NCBI GenBank assembly: GCA_015039315.1
Contig: WIDE01000030.1
Span: 1-64,000 of the forward strand
From: Clavulina sp. PMI_390
Lineage: Eukaryota > Basidiomycota > Agaricomycetes > Cantharellales > Hydnaceae
Length of the DNA: 64,000 nucleotides
Reading direction: 5' to 3'
Every line of letters begins with the position of its first letter. Positions within the stretch are counted from its first letter, which is position 1. Shown here piece after piece: positions 46,405 to 57,526 of this stretch. A program made the translations under genes and the position numbers. Below the pieces are notes generated by a model. That model ran no database searches, was not told the origin of the DNA, and was given only the letters and a program-made list of their open reading frames with translations.

Positions 46405-49035
46405 CTATAGAGTCCACTTCCTCTCCCACTTCCTGCTCTCCAACGCATCCCCCCTCTTGCGATTCCTTAACAAGCAATAATCGCCAAACGCGTTCTTCGC
46501 CTGCAGTGCTGGGATGCCCGTGTACAGCGTACGCGTGAGCAAGGGCGAGTGCGCAGCATCCAGGAAAGGCATGCAGAGCACACGCTCGTAGGTCTCGTCA
46601 TCGATAGCATGGCGAGGCTCCAATGAAGAAGGCGAGGCAGAGGTGAAATGAAGCGGGAAGTCGAGGTCAATGAGGTAGTCGCACGAGTTGATATCGACCT
46701 ATTTTTGATACAGCGTTCCCAAAATAAACGGGAGAAAATTGGGAGTGAGTATTTGGCACGTTGCTGAGATCATGAGCAACGCAAAACGGAGCGAGGACGG
46801 CAAAGCATCATCAGAGCTCCAAAGAATAGGAGAGTTGGATTGGTCACGCACAACCCTGGCGGGTATGAACGAGCAAGGCAGCCCCGGTGGACATCTGGTC
46901 GATGCAAGCAAATCCGCCTACTCCACAGTCTAATATAATCAAAAAAGGAGAACTCACATATACACTGTGCTCCTCGCGATTCATATCATTCAGTCCTTCA
47001 GGGATAATCCTCGTCTGCTCCCTCCACCACAGCCCCTTGGCCGGGACACCATTCTCACTCTCCTTGAACTTCTGCGGCAAATGCCCCGCAAACGCACTCT
47101 TCACAAACCTCACCTCGATACCATCAACGAAATGATACTGCCCAGGGAAGCGGTACCACTCCTTGCCGTAGCACACTCTAAGGCCAAGCTGGGGAGTCTC
47201 GCGCGTATCAAGATCTTCGGCTTCGTATGCAGAGTTGTGTGCTGGTTTTTCGGGCAGTGGGGGGAGCAGCGATGTTGCGTTGAGGAGACGAGGAAGCTCG
47301 ACGTGCTCAAAGTGGTACGCGACGCCGAGAGGTGCACGGTAATATTCGAATAAGGCGCCAATCCTGGCACAGGAGAGGACGACGTACGTCGCGATCACGA
47401 GGAACGTCATGCGTTTCATCAATTTCGTTTGGGAGGCCTAAACAATTAGTAAAAGGGAACCCATGCAAGGAGGGGCGAGGTTCACGAATGATCAGAATCA
47501 GCTGGAAACAGTCGAAAAGTAGGAGCCGGCTTACCGCGTAGATCGATACCGATCTTGCGTACATCGTTTCCACCCAGCCACGGATCAAGAACAGAGTTGT
47601 CGCGCCATTGAAACACAGCAGAGGGTAAATCGGATACATGAATCGCTCTTCCTTGTGTGGTTGCATCGAGAGCACACCCAGCCATAGATACACGGGTGCC
47701 AGACGGATCGCGAGGAGAGTGTATGGAGATGTCTCCTCCTTTCCATGCTTGATGAAACCGAGGCGACGGTAATCAAAGGTGTGTGTGATAAGAAGGGCAG
47801 GGTAGGAGAAGAGGGCAAGGGGGAGAACGACGTTGAAGTTGAGCAGAAGGTTCTTGATATAGAAGTGCCACGGCTCGGTGCCATAGAGTTCTGGACCGCG
47901 TCCCGGTGGGCTGAAGATATTGTATTGGACGAGGTTCCACGGCACGATGCTTAATTTACCATAAGCTTGTGTGTCGATAAAGACGACTGGGACCTAATTA
48001 AGGGTATTCAGTCCATATCGCGCGGATGCATTACAATAGACACACTCACGAAAACAAAGCTTGCTATCGCTCCGCATAGGGCCATCCGTCTCCAGCGCCC
48101 AACAACCCATTTGGACCACGCGACCGAAGGCACCTTGTCCCCGGCCCAAACAAAGAGTTCTTCAAAGACGAAAGGCACAGCAAGAAGGAGCGCAAATGGC
48201 CAGCCCACAACAGCGCTGATGGCGAAGCAAACAACAGCAGACAATGTGCGCATATATCCAGACTGAGAAGCCGGCTTCATGGCGAATGCCATTGCCAAAG
48301 TAGTGAGGTACATTGAGAAGCTCGAAGGGAGGAGGGCTGGAATAGGAGAATGCTGATGAGTACACAAGCATCAGTCAGCTTGAACGGGCAAATCACACAC
48401 CTGTTGAAGAAATCCACATTCCCGGAGAGAAGAAAAGAATGAATAACAAGTATCGTCCAATGTGATCATTCATGTTTTCTCCAACGCTGCGGTAGAATGT
48501 GGCTTCGACAAAGGAGCTGACAAAGGCCAGGACGATACGGACGGCAAAAAAGGAGCGGCGCTGCGAGCACAATGGGAAGAACGTTAGAAACCCGTTGGGA
48601 GGCATAGCGAGGATAGGAGTAGTTTTACTCGATGCATGACTCCGAATAGAGTCCCTAGCTTTGCAAATGGAAGATGCAGAAGAATGTATGCCCAGCTTCG
48701 GAGTGCATATTTTGGCGAGGTCTCCCAAGTCTGGAAACCGGTGCCGAACTGCAAGTAGTGAAGTGGTTCCCAATAATTGAACACTATATTTGCACTTGTC
48801 AGATCGCATCGTGGCATCAGCGATAACGCGGGCGCTCGCTTACCTTCGTCACAGTCCTGGATGTTGGAGTACATGGCCGCGCAGAACCTGAGCAGCACGA
48901 GCACACGAAAACCGACAGACAGGCTCGGAAGCCATATTGCGCGCTGAGCCCTAGCATTACACATGTAAGCCCAGCCCTTCTATCAGCAAACCATGAATCT
49001 AACCTTCGATTTGGGACGATGCTTTGGGCCTGCAT
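46405..49035 (-). CDS. ALG9: ALG9 alpha-1,2-mannosyltransferase (GT22)
   Basis: ER polytopic mannosyltransferase that adds alpha-1,2-mannose from dolichol-P-mannose to the lumenal lipid-linked N-glycan precursor (Man6 to Man7 and Man8 to Man9 steps). Early exons include NYWEPLHYLQFGTGFQTWE, the GT22 lumenal-loop signature. Then come LRSWAYILLHLPFA, RIVLAFVSSFVEATFYRSVG and VPWNLVQYNIFSPPGRGPE. The strong family motif QPHKEERFMYPIYPLLCFNG is present. The last exons read KSAFAGHLPQKF and the C-terminal lumenal domain. The stop is at 46405. Multiple hydrophobic segments agree with a multi-pass protein. I start at the ATG 49033-49035 (MQAQSIVPNRR, spliced to AQRAIWLPSL). An alternative ATG at about 48964 would shorten the N-terminus. 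Confidence 0.9.
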
Positions 49036-49399
49036 TCCGGGGCCTCGCTGACGGAACCCGAGTGTGTGGGAAATGTCACGCTGTGACAGTGTGTTTGGTG
49101 CTGCTGGGGGTACAGATTGTCCATGCCTCTGTGATCTTCATAATATCACTGCCCATCTCCTCATCACCCGCACCTGGGTGTTATGAGTGCTACATCTGGT
49201 TCCTGCTGTCTCTGCTGCCCCTCCTCATTGTAATTGTCATCAATATTGTCGAATTCCTGGTGTGAGCTAGTCGTCCTGGGCGTGAGTAGCACCCCCCAAA
49301 CCATGCATCTAGTCGCTTGATGCTGATCGCTTTTTCTAAAGCAGCCCCCTGACCCACCCCAATCTGGACCTGCCGGGCGTGAGTCACGCTTTCCCAGCA
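49036..49399. promoter_or_regulatory. ALG9 / F-box divergent intergenic region
   Basis: A 364-bp gap between divergent start codons, so both promoters should lie here. No specific site was recognised. Confidence 0.4.
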
Positions 49400-51085
49400 A
49401 TGCACCCTCACCCCCTCATGCTGATCACGCCCCCCAAAGTCGACCCGTTCTCATCTCCGACTGGAATGGTCCGTATCCGCGGCTTCAATGCGGACAGAGC
49501 CCTTCCCGTCGAGATCCTCGCGATCATTTTCTTTGAGGGTACAAAGCTTGAACCAAAGGAGAAGGAGGCCCAGAACTTCCTTCTCTATGCAACTCATGTC
49601 TCGCGCTACTGGCGACAGACGGCATTATCGACTCCTGGGCTATGGTGGGACGTCTTTATTTCAACCTGCTGGACACCTCGCATCAACCTTGACCGCGCCG
49701 TAACGTGGCTTGCAAGAGGGAAATCATGCCCCGTCCGTATTCGGTCACTTCTTCGTGGGGGCTGGCCCCCTCATCAGGATGAGCCACTCTCCGATGCTGA
49801 TATCAGGACCATTCAAGACCACTTTGTCTCCAATATTGGCCGCATCCGGAGTTTTGTAATGGATAACCGAGGTGTCGCACTCCCACCGCATCACATTCTG
49901 TCCACCTTGAAGCGCCTCCGTGATGCCATTGCCTTGAATGGGGCCCCATGGCTGCGGGACATTTCTATCTATGGTTCCGCCCCCATGGTTCGCCAACCCA
50001 CCGTGATGGTCAATTGGGGGGCCGTCGATCTTGGGAGCCTTCCTGCCCTCCAAAACCTTCTCTTGAGATTCGCCTCGCTCGTACATCTCCCCCAAGCTCT
50101 CCCTAACCTGACTCCTGATCTCAAGCGTCTCTCTTACAAGCGTTACACGTTGCTCGATCGAGAATCCCCGGATTTTACTGGCTCGCGGCGGCTTTCGGGC
50201 GTCGATGTCCTGGAGATTATGGCTGAATGTCGTCAGCTCACCCACCTCGACGTCTCCGATATCGCGGATCACTTCGAAATCCTCGCGTATAAAGGCTCAG
50301 GACGTATTGTTAATCCAAGCATCGAGTGCGTGGAGCTGAGTTTTCGGTCCGCCGCCGCCATGGTACATTTCATGCGCCGAGCATCCTTCCCCAACGCCAC
50401 ATCCATGTCGCTCGACGTTGATTTCGAGGCGACGGACGATGATGCTCGTCATATTGATATGATGGTCCCCTCGGTGGACTACCAGTTGTCATACCTCACA
50501 TCTCTGCACATCTCCACAGTTTGCTTGACTGTGGCAAAATCAATCCTAACATGTGCTCCTAACTTGGAGACGCTTTGGATTGACGGAATCGATGATTGGC
50601 CATTCGACAACACTGAGCCGCCGCTAGAGGCTATCATTGACCTCCTCGTTGGGTCAGTCGAATTGGATGGTGATACCACCATGTTTGATGACAAAGACTA
50701 CCGCACGCCTCCCACGTCACCATTACTATCTGCCGTTGCTCATCCGTCACGTCTCCCATGCCCAAAACTGCGGTCAATATCCATCATTGATATAGAAGAC
50801 CTCTGCATTGAGCAGTTACTCCGGCTTGTTGATGCCTATATCCTCGAACGGACAGCTCGATCGGCCCAACGCCCCCGGTCCGGCACACCCCACCACAGAT
50901 CAGACCCCGTGTTTGATGTTGTCCACGTTGGTGGCCTGCGACAACCTCCCACACCAGAGCAAACTAAACGCCTGACCCAAGCCGTTTCTAACCTCGAGCT
51001 TGATGCCCGCAAATGGCCGGAAGCAGACGATTTTGACAGCTATAATTCTAAGACCCCATGGGACTTCAACCTAATCACTTTCTAA
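49400..51085 (+). CDS. F-box-like protein, single exon
   Basis: A 561-aa intronless gene, in contrast to its heavily spliced neighbours. The N-terminal F-box-like segment is LPVEILAIIFFEGTKL followed by ATHVSRYWRQTALSTPGLWW, the pattern seen in the large basidiomycete F-box family. Its members act as substrate adaptors of SCF ubiquitin ligases. The remainder has irregular Leu-rich repeats, for example LPALQNLLLRFASLVHLPQA and CRQLTHLDVSDI. The first ATG in frame is 49400; the frame is open further upstream but offers only a GTG at 49379. Target unknown. Confidence 0.82.
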   Translation: MHPHPLMLITPPKVDPFSSPTGMVRIRGFNADRALPVEILAIIFFEGTKLEPKEKEAQNFLLYATHVSRYWRQTALSTPGLWWDVFISTCWTPRINLDRAVTWLARGKSCPVRIRSLLRGGWPPHQDEPLSDADIRTIQDHFVSNIGRIRSFVMDNRGVALPPHHILSTLKRLRDAIALNGAPWLRDISIYGSAPMVRQPTVMVNWGAVDLGSLPALQNLLLRFASLVHLPQALPNLTPDLKRLSYKRYTLLDRESPDFTGSRRLSGVDVLEIMAECRQLTHLDVSDIADHFEILAYKGSGRIVNPSIECVELSFRSAAAMVHFMRRASFPNATSMSLDVDFEATDDDARHIDMMVPSVDYQLSYLTSLHISTVCLTVAKSILTCAPNLETLWIDGIDDWPFDNTEPPLEAIIDLLVGSVELDGDTTMFDDKDYRTPPTSPLLSAVAHPSRLPCPKLRSISIIDIEDLCIEQLLRLVDAYILERTARSAQRPRSGTPHHRSDPVFDVVHVGGLRQPPTPEQTKRLTQAVSNLELDARKWPEADDFDSYNSKTPWDFNLITF

Positions 51086-52105
51086 TCTCCCCATGCACCC
51101 CCACCACGTTTCATGTCTATTTATCGCCATTCCGAGTCCACCCGCTCGGGTAAGATAGCCGTCGGGGGTTCCGTGCCCATTCCTGAGCATAAACTGGCAG
51201 CGTTCCCCACTTCCCCTTCGCAGTTCATGTGCTCTGCGTTGCTCTCTGGCATGGAATTTTTTATCTTCCGCCTTATTCGCATCAGTTACCGCAGAACCAT
51301 TCCCCGGGCCCACCTTCAATTCTATAGCATATACTCCCTTTACTGCACCCGTTGCCCACCTTGCTTCTCGTAATTCTGTTCTAGATCCGATGGCCCTTCG
51401 CGCGTTTGTTGTTACTTCTTCCACTCAACCCTACAGTAGCTTCTTCGTATCATATTCTAACACATTCCTAGTACACTACCACTACTCTATGGCTCCACTG
51501 TGCATGCTTCTACCCTACACGCACCCTTTGTTGTTGTTGTCGTTGTCACTCTCCCTCACCCCCGCGAGCTGTGCGGATCACGAGTTCATAATCTGCAATA
51601 CGATATCGATCATTCAATCATCATGCAATTTAGAACAATTGGCAAATTCTCACTGAATCTTGGCTTGCTGCCGTCAGCATGGGTTTTTCACTCCTGGGGC
51701 CCGAGGTGTAGGTTGATCATGTTAGCGCCAGTTAGGTCGAGTGAATACAACACAAACGATGAACATGAGAGAAATGAGTGAGTCAATTTAAAAGCCTATT
51801 GATCCAAGGTATCGGTAATGGGGGTATGGTTACATAGTGGTGGTACAAAGGAATAATACAAAGGAAATATTACTAGCAAGCCGTGAGATGGATGATGTGT
51901 AGTTGTACAGATGAATTGCATGCACGACCACGCGGGTTGAGATAGATTAGAATGGGGCTCGATGATCGATCACTGGCATTACCATATACGCCGCATCCCT
52001 AACACCACACCTTTTGCCCTTCCTCCCCGTGCGTCCGTTGAAGATGATTGAGATAAAAATATTTATACGAAGGCTGGTGGTGTTTTTGGGTTACCATGGT
52101 TGAGG
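51086..52105. other. Intergenic, 1.0 kb, no gene seen
   Basis: The region between the convergent F-box and lectin A 3' ends. It contains a short GTT-type repeat near 51528-51548. No coding similarity was recognised. Confidence 0.45.
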
Positions 52106-53381
52106 TTACAATCCATCACGGGCCGTAGGAGGAGCCTCGTCCTCATCATTTCGCCAGCGCGCAGATCGGCTTGAGGAAGCACCGTTGTTCGCAAGGTTTT
52201 CAGCGGGGACGACGAATTGCCTGGCTTGGTTTAAGTTGGGGACAAGAGGAGCCGCGTCCTCGTCATTTCGCCAACGTGCAGTTCGGCTCGAGTAAGCCTC
52301 GCTGTAAGCAAGGTTTTCAGCGGGGACTACGAATTGCCCGGTTTGGTTTGAGTTGGGGACAAGAGGAGTCATATCCTCATCGCTTCGCTGGCGAATAGCC
52401 CGGCTTGAGGAAGCCCCATTGTTGGCAAGGTTCTCAACGGGGACTGTGAATTGCCCAGTTTGGGCTGAGCTTGGGACAAGAGGGGCCATGTCCTCGTCGC
52501 TTCGCCGGCGCGCAGGTCGGCTTGAGGAAGCACCGTTGTTAGCAATGTTTTCAGTGGGGACTACGAATTGCCGGGTTTGGTTTGAGTGGGGTACAGGAGG
52601 AGCCATGCCCTCGTCACTTTGTTGCAGTGTGGGTTGCCTCCAGGTTGCCCCGTTGTTGGGAGGGTTTTGAACGGGTCCGATGAATCGCCAGGTCTGGATG
52701 AAGTTGGGGGCAAAATTGTGGAGGCGAGCAGTGGCAGCGGCCGCTGCATTTGGGGCGTCTGCAATCAGCATGGAGTTGGGCACCCAGAGACTACAAAAAG
52801 GGAGGCAGTATGGGGTGTAAGGGAAAGATGGCACCACGCAGCGTCCGGAGAGTAAGCGGGAGTATCGGACGATGAGATCGGGAATACATCAAGAGCCACT
52901 GGGTAGCGGAAAAGCACATACCGGAATGTACCTGGAGTCGTGTCAGGGATCAACATCCAAGGATGCTGCATTTCCGTGCATAACACTGCACTTCCGAGTT
53001 CAGGGGCTGGAAAGCCATTGGCCATTGGAAGGCTTAAAAACCTTCCATTCGCATTTTGGATGGACCAAGCTCCTCCCCCGTGGTTCTGGACAAGCCACTA
53101 GGTTGCCAAGGATCATTACTCCCTTCTACTCACACCAAGAATGGATAGAACAACGTACGCGCTGGTTTGCCGCTTGGTTATTAGGCATGAAAACCATTGC
53201 TGCAGCATCATCTTCTCCGCTGACATCAAGGGCGAAGCCTGAAGCAACATGAAAGATCTTGACGCAACTTCAGCCGCTGAGCTCTTGACTGGACATCAAG
53301 CTGACCCACCGGATACCACCCATTGCGTATGACTTGCGCTTGCGCTTGAGACTGCATAGCTAGGTTTTGTTGAAAGTTCAT
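52106..53381 (-). CDS. Ricin-B-type (beta-trefoil) lectin with 39-aa tandem repeats, copy A
   Basis: Carbohydrate-binding beta-trefoil protein without a catalytic toxin chain. The ATG (53379-53381) gives MNFQQNLAMQSQAQAQVIRN, with no signal peptide. Exons join NGWYP to IFHVASGFALDVSGEDD, then NQR to WLVQNHGGGAWSIQNANGRF, then GTFR to LWVPNSMLIADAP. QxW-type positions are QRW, HPW and QTW. After a single trefoil the tail carries four full 117-bp (39-aa) repeats with core QFVVPAENLANNGASSSR, plus a partial fifth. The TAA is 52106-52108. Total about 340 aa. The TAG just before WLVQ is the intron acceptor, not a stop. Fungal relatives include the Rhizoctonia solani agglutinin; sugar specificity here is unknown. 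Confidence 0.83.
52125..52690. repeat. 117-bp coding tandem repeat in lectin A
   Basis: Equivalent points of successive units fall at about 52201, 52318, 52435, 52552 and 52669, each exactly 117 bp apart. Units are similar but not identical. The encoded 39-aa unit is Asn/Ala/Ser/Pro-rich with an SRxARxRxDEDMAPLVPN segment. Copy B has only one such unit. Confidence 0.92.
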
Positions 53382-54359
53382 CTTGGTGGCTGCGGGAGGT
53401 GGATGATTGCGCTGGGCGTGTGGATGGTGTGGAGGAGGGGGACGAGCAAGTGAAGGACAAGGCTAATATGGAGCAATACGATTGGTCAACCCAAGATGCC
53501 CGCGCTGCCCGCTCCTCTCCGCTTCTACTTATAGGGAAGCTGCTCAATCTTGCGCCGCGGTGAGGTTGGCCGGAGAATCGGGGCGAGATGCTCGTGTACC
53601 TGGTGCCGAAAGCGGAGAGCTTTCCTCTTCAAGCTCCACGAGGCCCCTGTGGCCCCAACATAAAGGGATCTGCGGCTCTACACCAATGGCCTGGCCCTAC
53701 GCCGGCCATGGTTGGCTTTAGGTGTTGGCTTCTGGTGTTCATCGCCGGAAGCAAGTGCTGCTTCCTCACTCTGCGCACATTCAAGTTGGCACACCACATC
53801 CAGTTCAAACTTTTCAACACGTCTGCCTAATGGAGATATGAGTTACTTTGCGCTGCCGCCCTTGGAATCCTCAACTGCCTTCTTGAGCTTATTGAGTGCT
53901 GCAGTGGACCTCGACCAAGGTTAATCATTGGGCCCTGAGTTACTCAATACTCTGAATCTCCTCCCAACTTGTGGTCCCGTAATGACCTTCACCCCTTCCT
54001 CGACACTCACACTCGCGATTTGAAGAGCACATCATCTCAGAAGAGAGGGTGCCACTACAGGCAACAGCATCAGATCGAAGAGGCTCGCAATGCAAGTAAT
54101 GATCCAGAGACGCTCGCAAATCGGGCCTGAGAACGCGGTATGTATGCAACCAGAATTCTGACTCGCAAGAGACGCTGGGTGTTGCCCTCTATGGCGTTCT
54201 TCCACATCGCTTCCCCTCTGCGCGCTATGGAGGTATGGTTCCGGCTGACCAACGGTAGCCTGCCCACGCGATGAAGCAACATTATTACCACTGACACCCT
54301 GGCTATTTGCACCGTACGAGGCACATATCACACTCTGTGGGCACCATATGAACTCATGG
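53382..54359. other. Lectin A upstream region, duplicated
   Basis: No gene. Many blocks match the region upstream of lectin B (56498-57500) at an offset of about 3.1 kb, including GGTTGGCCGGAGAATCGGG and the GTTGCCCTCTATGGC block. This shows that the noncoding flank was duplicated with the gene. Confidence 0.75.
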
Positions 54360-55335
54360 CTCACAAATTTCACTGATGTGATGTGGGCAAGCAGCAAAGA
54401 CATCTCACTTTTGAAGTTCTGTCATTTCCATCCGAACGCCCGTCGATCCCTTTCTTCAAAAATTTCACCATACTCTCGGACCAATCAGTTATACCTCTCC
54501 AGGATCACCCCAGCTACTTTTCCCTCGTCGTCCTCGGTACTGTGTATATTGCATCTTGCCGCATTTACGGATGGAGGGATAATGAATCATCTCCCAATGA
54601 CGAGCTGAGCCCGATGCTAACCGTAGCTGACGAGTAGAGCTGCTATAGTGTGTTCGAATGAGCGCGGCAATCTCATCAAGAGTCAGGTCAGGTCGGAGTT
54701 CGTAATGAAACCTTTTCATACAGCATTATTATGCAAGAGCATGAAGCACTGTTACTGACAGCCTATGTAGCACATACTTGGAATAAGTCGGATGACGCTA
54801 TGCCAATTAACCAAAGATTCATTATCTCAACGTGACGGTATTTACATCCAGCTAAGGGTGCACCGAACTTAGAGTCTTGTCATGGATTTGCTCGTTACCA
54901 ACATCCTTTCCGAGATGGCGAGTGACGGCGCCCTAAGACTTGTGATCGGGTAATAAAATAACCATTTATTGGCTGGCTTTTTCTGCACCCTCCCATAACG
55001 ATGGATCTATTATGGGTAGAAGGGCAGTCACAAATTCCAGGTCTCAAATACAGTGTCCCATTCATTCGCGTTCATTCTAAGCTTGTGCAGGCGATCACGG
55101 CCAGCGCCAGTGGGAGCTGCAGATTATCGTCATCCCAATTGTTGCGAGAATGAAATAGAAATGTATTGAGTCATTGTTTGATGTCGTAACGGGCAGCTCT
55201 CGAGATAAGGACACTGCAAACACTCTGACCATCTGAGAGCTACCAGGATCTGTGGCCTCCACCCACCGAACCCAGTGTCTCAAAGATTGCATGCTCGTTG
55301 AGCTTGACTCCATATTGAAAAATCTTAAAATTCCA
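54360..55335 (-). pseudogene. Decayed ABCF ATPase 3' fragment
   Basis: Degenerate copy of the 3' end of the neighbouring ABCF gene. 54360-54700 aligns by eye with 57505-57860; it still reads DEIAALIRTHYSS where the intact gene reads DTIAALIRALKHYTG. 55087-55335 aligns with 57930-58165. A segment of about 0.35 kb between them has no counterpart in the intact gene. Many substitutions and indels break the frame, and the Walker B, signature and H-loop motifs are lost. It cannot encode a working ATPase. Confidence 0.8.
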
Positions 55336-55687
55336 ATGGGACGTTCGGCCAGAAATATGTTTCAGGAGTACATGCAGATAATGGAGGAGAGTAATTAGGC
55401 TTGGTAAGGGACACGGCTGCGTGCACAATATCTACCAATGTACTGAACAACTCGTCGGGCGACGAGGTGGGTTTGAATTGATTTTGACAGTGGTCCTCAA
55501 ATGCCGTTCGAGGAGTGCCAATAGATGAGGCAGGTCTGTCCGACAACACGGCAGTGCCGATGAGCCATTGAGGTGCAGTGTCGTCAGAACGTGCAGAAAT
55601 GGCCGAGGGATAAAGTGAGAGTAAAGAATGTAGGGGGAGGGGGGGGGGGGCATTTGGGATGCGGGGAAGGGTTGAAAAGGTGTGAGA
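55336..55687. other. Spacer between the ABCF remnant and lectin B
   Basis: No recognisable gene. It contains a near-pure G run at about 55631-55651, just downstream of the lectin B stop codon. Confidence 0.5.
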
Positions 55688-56497
55688 TTACACTTCGTCA
55701 TAGGCTGCAGGAGTGATCGACGGGTCACTGCGCCGGTGTGCACGTCGGCTCGTGGTCGTGCCGGGATTAGCAACGTTTTCGGCTGGGGTGGCAAGCCGCC
55801 AGGTTTGGATCATGGTGGGATCGTATGGGTAGAGGCCGGCGACGGTGGCGGCACTTGCGTCTGGGGGATCAGCAACGAGCATGGTGTTTGGCACCCAGAA
55901 GCTGGTCAAAGGAGAAAGTACAGGGGAGGTGACCATCCAATGATCAGAGGGAGAAAAAAGAGTATTGAACGATGAGATCGATTATCCATCGCGAGCGGGT
56001 GGGTATCGGAAAAGCAGCACATACCGGAATGTACCAGGAGAAGTTGGGTCAGGGATCAACATCCAAGGATGCTGCATTTCCGAGCATAGCACTGCACTTC
56101 CGAGCATAGGAGCTGGCACACCACGGTCCGTTCGAAGGCTTAAAAACCTCCCATTCGCATTTTGGATAGACCAAGCTCCGCCCCCGTGGTTCTGGACAAG
56201 CCACTGTCGCGCCAACAAGTTTGGAGTCACTATCTCGCTTCCACTCATCATGACAAAGGCATCAATCAGCTCACCAGTTGGTTTACTTGGCCAGTGTAGA
56301 TGAAGACCATGGCTGCATCATCGTCTTCTCCACTGACATCCAGAGCAAGGCTTGAAGCAACATGAAAGATCTTGAGTCGACGACGTCAGCTGCTGGGCTC
56401 GTGAGCAGATATCGAGTCAACCAACCGAATACCACCCGTTGGGTACAACTTGTGCTTGCGCTTGGGATTGGATGGCTAGGTTCTGCTGAACGTTCAT
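55688..56497 (-). CDS. Ricin-B-type (beta-trefoil) lectin, copy B
   Basis: Short paralogue of lectin A with the same exon structure and about 190 aa. The ATG (56495-56497) begins MNVQQNLAIQSQAQAQVVPN. Exons join NGWYS to IFHVASSLALDVSGEDDD, then VNQL to WLVQNHGGGAWSIQNANGRF, then GTFR to FWVPNTMLVADPPD. The tail has one unit only (TPAENVANPGTTTSRRAHRR) and ends AAYDEV, with TAA at 55688-55690. No signal peptide is visible, as usual for cytosolic mushroom trefoil lectins. Neighbours: the intact ABCF gene upstream and the ABCF remnant downstream, both on the same strand. Confidence 0.82.
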
Positions 56498-57526
56498 CGC
56501 GGTGATTGAAGAGTGGGTGCGTCGGAATGTGTGGATGGTGTTGAAGGGGCGGGTGGCGTGCAAGTGGTGGACAGGGAGGATATGGAGCGATACGATTGGC
56601 TGGCCTCCAGGTGTCCGTGCTGCCGCTCTTCTCGGCTTCTACTAATTACGATGATTTGTGCAGGGAAGCAGCCTAATCGTGCACCTCGCGGTTAGGTTGG
56701 CCGGAGAATCGGGTCAGGATGCTCATGTGCTCTATGCCAGCTTTCCACTTTGAGCTCACGAGGCCCTCGAGGCGCCAACACAAACCATTCTGTAGCCCCG
56801 CATCTCAGTGGCCTCACCCACGTGTTGTTAGGTGTGACTATATCTTGAGAGGCGAAAACACGTGCTTTTGGGCACGTTCAAGTCGGCACACGACCCTCGT
56901 AAATCTGAAAACTCTGTTTTTCTGACGCCTCTACCTAATGAAGACATAAGTTCCACCTCGCTCTTGATCCTTTCCTGTCTTTGGGGCCCCCAAACGCCTT
57001 CTGTTCTTGTCTGTGCATGCACGACAAGCTCGATCAGGGTTGATCTGAACCACTAGGCCCTGAGCTTTTGAACAGTGAATTCCCCTCTCGGCATGTGCCC
57101 ATAGGACTCCTTTGCTGCTTATACTCGTGATCCCAAGGGCTGCATCGTAAGAGAAGCTACTGCTGGGCGAGCCAAGGCAGGCAGGCCGCAGCAACAGCCC
57201 GAAGAGGCCCCACTAAGAGCAAATGACCTAGAGATGCTAGCAAATCGTGGCCTGAGAACAAGGTGTCTATGCAACCATAATTCATACTTGAAAGAGACGC
57301 TCGGTGTTGCCCTCTATGGCTTTCTTCCTCCTCACGTCCCCGCTGCGCGCTATGGAGGCATGGTGCCGGATGACCAATGCTGACCGGCACGCGCCATGGG
57401 AGGTATACCAACTGAGCAATACAGCTACTGACGTCCTAGCTATCACACCGGAACGTAGCGTGTATCATACCCTGCTCTACGAGCGCCGTGCGAAGCTGTA
57501 AAGTCGCAAATTCCACTGATACGATA
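56498..57526. other. Lectin B upstream region, no gene
   Basis: 1.03 kb between the lectin B start and the ABCF stop. It matches the lectin A upstream region in many blocks. Both therefore represent the same ancestral lectin promoter plus ABCF 3' flank. Confidence 0.7.

Noticed and set aside
53090..53100. Apparent premature TAG in the lectin A trefoil domain
   Set aside because: The TAG belongs to an intron acceptor (CCTAG|TGG); copy B has CGACAG|TGG at the same place, so the protein is not interrupted.
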